Source: Pinus tabuliformis (lineage: Eukaryota > Streptophyta > Pinopsida > Pinales > Pinaceae). From it: 64,000 nt of DNA. Below the pieces are notes generated by a model. That model had not been told where the DNA came from and did not search any database. It was given only the letters and a program-made list of their open reading frames with translations. This document shows, piece after piece, positions 62,901-64,000 of this stretch (the first letter of the stretch is position 1; each line of letters opens with the position of its first letter). Both the position numbers and the translations under genes were made by a program. The stretch lies in the NCBI GenBank assembly GCA_031772625.1, contig CM062812.1:734301714-734365713 (forward strand), given 5' to 3'.

Positions 62901-64000
62901 TCTACAAAAAAGGGAAGCAAAATGTGGTGGCAGATGCACTCTCAAGAAAGGATGAGGATGTGGAAGCATTGTTGTGTGCCATTTCTATTATCCAACCAGA
63001 TTGGATAAACGAAGCAAGGGAGGAATGGAAGAATGACGAAGAAGTGTGGGCACTTATTCGAAAGCTACAACAAGATTCCAGTACTTCTGATACATTTAGC
63101 TGGCAAAATGATTCGTTATGGTACAAAGATCGCTTATACCTCTGTAAGAATTCCCAGCTAAAACAAAAGATTCTTATGGAATTGCACACTTCTCCCTTAG
63201 GAGGGCACTCAGGATTTTTAAAAACTTACCACAGGGTTAAGAAGGAATTTTTTTGGGATGGCCTTAAATCAGATATTCAAAAGTTTGTGGCGGAATGTTT
63301 GGTTTGCCAACAAAATAAAGTTGAAACAATTAAGACACCGGGTCTATTACAACCTTTATCCATTCCAAGCCAACGTTGGGAGGAGGTTTCAATGGATTTT
63401 ATCACAGGTTTACCCAAGTCTGAGGGAAAGAGTGTCATCATGGTGGTAGTTGACAGACTTACCAAGTATGCACACTTTTGTGCATTATCACATCCATTTA
63501 AAGCCAGTACAGTTTCTACTGCATTTATGGAAACAGTTCAAAAGCTACATGGAAACCCAAAGATTATTGTAAGTGACAGAGATCCCATTTTCACTGGAAA
63601 TTTTTGGACAGAATTATTTTCTTGTCTTGGTACTCAGTTAGCTCATAGCTCATCTTATCATCCTCAATCTGATGGGCAAACTGAGATAGTAAACAAATGT
63701 TTGGAAGGATATCTTCGTTGCTTTGTATCTGATAAACAGACACAATGGGTCAAATGGTTGCCTCTGGCTGAATGGTGGTATAACACTTCCTTCCATACAG
63801 CAACAAAAATGACCCCATTTATGGCACTTTATGGGTATCAACCACCATCCATCACATCATATTTAAGAGAAAATTCTAAGGTTCAGGCAGTGGAACATCA
63901 CATCGAACATCAACAACAAGTCCTCCAACTCTTAAAGGATAACCTCGTGTTGGCACAAAATAGAATGAAACAACAGGCAGATCAACATCGCAGTGAAAGA
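59945..64000 (+). CDS. Ty3/Gypsy Gag-Pol polyprotein, partial at window edge
   Basis: One frame of about 1,352 codons, open to the last base; the start ATG follows the leader. An N-terminal coiled-coil region contains repeated [11 protein letters not shown] words. The Gag core lies near residues 120-270 ([18 protein letters not shown]). A CX2CX7HXC knuckle ([16 protein letters not shown]) lies near residue 325 and the protease signature [12 protein letters not shown] near 405. Reverse transcriptase is at about 600-800 ([28 protein letters not shown]). RNase H begins near 885 ([15 protein letters not shown]). Integrase has a zinc region near 1,080-1,125 (LVCQQNK) and core ([28 protein letters not shown]). 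Such polyproteins are cut by their own protease and copy the element through RNA. The C-terminal end is not visible. Confidence 0.9.
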   Translation, partial: MPRGKKMQTPSKEPESSSMTHEEEEEMLHDISKLQEQVQQMSRSQKLTEAKINGVEAKMNGMEAKMDNLKIDLNTNLKTGMADLKTDLTNFLQEILTNGEKVVKETHDENKRNVNHDSIDANVGSKNHHIPKIDMRKFDGKDPATWILQMEQFFDLNNVQNTQKVRMATLYLEPNQFVWYQWLCSRKQFITWAIFTEELIAHYEDTKSNTFFSQLISLKQKGSIMEHIEEFQKLNIRVKDIPEEHRIDVFIGSLKDNIQHDVRLWEPDSLEKAFRLARKMESKIMATRKHTTHNYKDGSVVAPSLPQPTRLTPQQLEEKRAKGLCYSCDSKYTKGHKCAEKKLFYIDCEEEEEKEQERSKEEDILQEQSLDEEQINPTISCNALAGITTPQTIKIEGQIKKKKVIVLIDSGSTHNFIHCRVAKELNCFLYPAPECQVMIANGGTINCSGKCHNIKLSMGEYVLTSPMLSIPMGGADVVLGVQWLQSLGTIAFNFQELFIKFSTEGKEVELRGIAGKPGKIISSNGMTKLLKKEQRGVIAQLCSLDVSTLESSISPDLQKVLDNHSKVFETPKGLPPMRDHDHAIHLIPGSVPPNIRPYRYPYVQKSEIERMVAEMLEAGIIQPSQSSFSAPVVLVHKKDGSWRMCPDYRELNKLTIKDKFPIPVIDELLDELHGSIYFTKLDLRSGYHQIRMKIEDIPKTAFRTHEGHYEFLVMPFGLTNAPSTFQGLMNSIFKPFLRKFVLVFFDDILIYSKSWKDHVEHVDRVLQLLEEKQLYAKRSKCFFGVQEVEYLGHIVSHEGVKVDPSKIKAIKEWKIPTSIKHLRGFLGLTGYYRKFVKNYGRIAAPLTTLLKKDSFSWTPEATKAFEHLKEAMCQAPVLATPDFTKTFIVECDASGNGIGAVLMQDERPIAFESRPIKGKFLSKAIYEKEMLAILHALKKWRPYLMGRHFKVKTDHDSLKYFLEQRLSSEEQQKWVTKMLGYDFEIIYKKGKQNVVADALSRKDEDVEALLCAISIIQPDWINEAREEWKNDEEVWALIRKLQQDSSTSDTFSWQNDSLWYKDRLYLCKNSQLKQKILMELHTSPLGGHSGFLKTYHRVKKEFFWDGLKSDIQKFVAECLVCQQNKVETIKTPGLLQPLSIPSQRWEEVSMDFITGLPKSEGKSVIMVVVDRLTKYAHFCALSHPFKASTVSTAFMETVQKLHGNPKIIVSDRDPIFTGNFWTELFSCLGTQLAHSSSYHPQSDGQTEIVNKCLEGYLRCFVSDKQTQWVKWLPLAEWWYNTSFHTATKMTPFMALYGYQPPSITSYLRENSKVQAVEHHIEHQQQVLQLLKDNLVLAQNRMKQQADQHRSER

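Larger units (their letters stand above)
58934..64000 (+). mobile_element. Ty3/Gypsy retrotransposon, left part (runs off the window)
   Basis: 5' LTR (58,934-59,266), Met-type primer binding site, a leader of about 0.66 kb, then one polyprotein frame from 59,945 to the window edge with Gag, protease, RT, RNase H and integrase. The right LTR and any chromodomain lie outside. No break was seen by eye in this part, in contrast with every other element here, so it looks whole as far as visible and is probably the youngest. Wording (GLCYSC...GHKC knuckle, Met primer) is that of plant Ty3/Gypsy chromovirus-type elements; the exact lineage is not certain. Confidence 0.9.

Overview
This is nuclear DNA from a seed plant with a large, repeat-packed genome. 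It is AT-rich and contains no intact host gene in 64 kb. Nearly all recognisable content is plant LTR-retrotransposon fossils: Tnt1/Tork-like Copia, an Athila/Tat-like Ty3/Gypsy, a minus-strand Ty3/Gypsy with a chromodomain-like tail, and a second plant-type Ty3/Gypsy at the right edge. Several old copies persist side by side, and this slow turnover recalls gymnosperms. That placement is inference, not something the sequence proves.

Left part (1-15.8 kb): unassigned AT-rich DNA, then an old Copia relic with diverged LTR-like ends near 2.56-3.17 and 11.07-11.63 kb. Between these ends lie degenerate tandem repeats (about 180, 145 and 42 bp periods). A worn Ty3/Gypsy reverse-transcriptase relic follows at 11.64-12.3 kb, and then a polypurine (GA-rich) tract of more than 2 kb at 13.4-15.6 kb.

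Middle (15.8-41.4 kb): a minus-strand Ty3/Gypsy element (15.8-26.3 kb) with very long LTRs. Its upper LTR was invaded by a non-autonomous hAT DNA transposon (23,330-24,505, 8-bp target duplication); its lower LTR preserves the unoccupied site. Next comes a 14.9-kb Athila/Tat-like element (26,460-41,368) with 1.36-kb LTRs, a TTGGT target duplication, gag and pol remains, an array of about 22 copies of a 66-68 bp unit, and a 3-kb accessory region of unknown function.

Right part (41.4-64 kb): intergenic DNA with a miniature LTR element (TRIM, about 345 bp). Then two Tnt1-like Copia copies in tandem share a central LTR (LTR-body-LTR-body-LTR, 45,398-55,209). A region with a zinc-knuckle gag-like reading frame and 247-bp tandem repeats follows. 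A chimeric block of host gene scraps comes next: part of the chaperonin subunit CCT5, an unknown piece, the 5' third of elongation factor 1-alpha, and another unknown piece. The window ends inside a Ty3/Gypsy element whose polyprotein frame looks open to the last base.

No tRNA, rRNA, CRISPR array or complete host protein-coding gene was seen. Percentages and boundaries were judged by eye, not computed.
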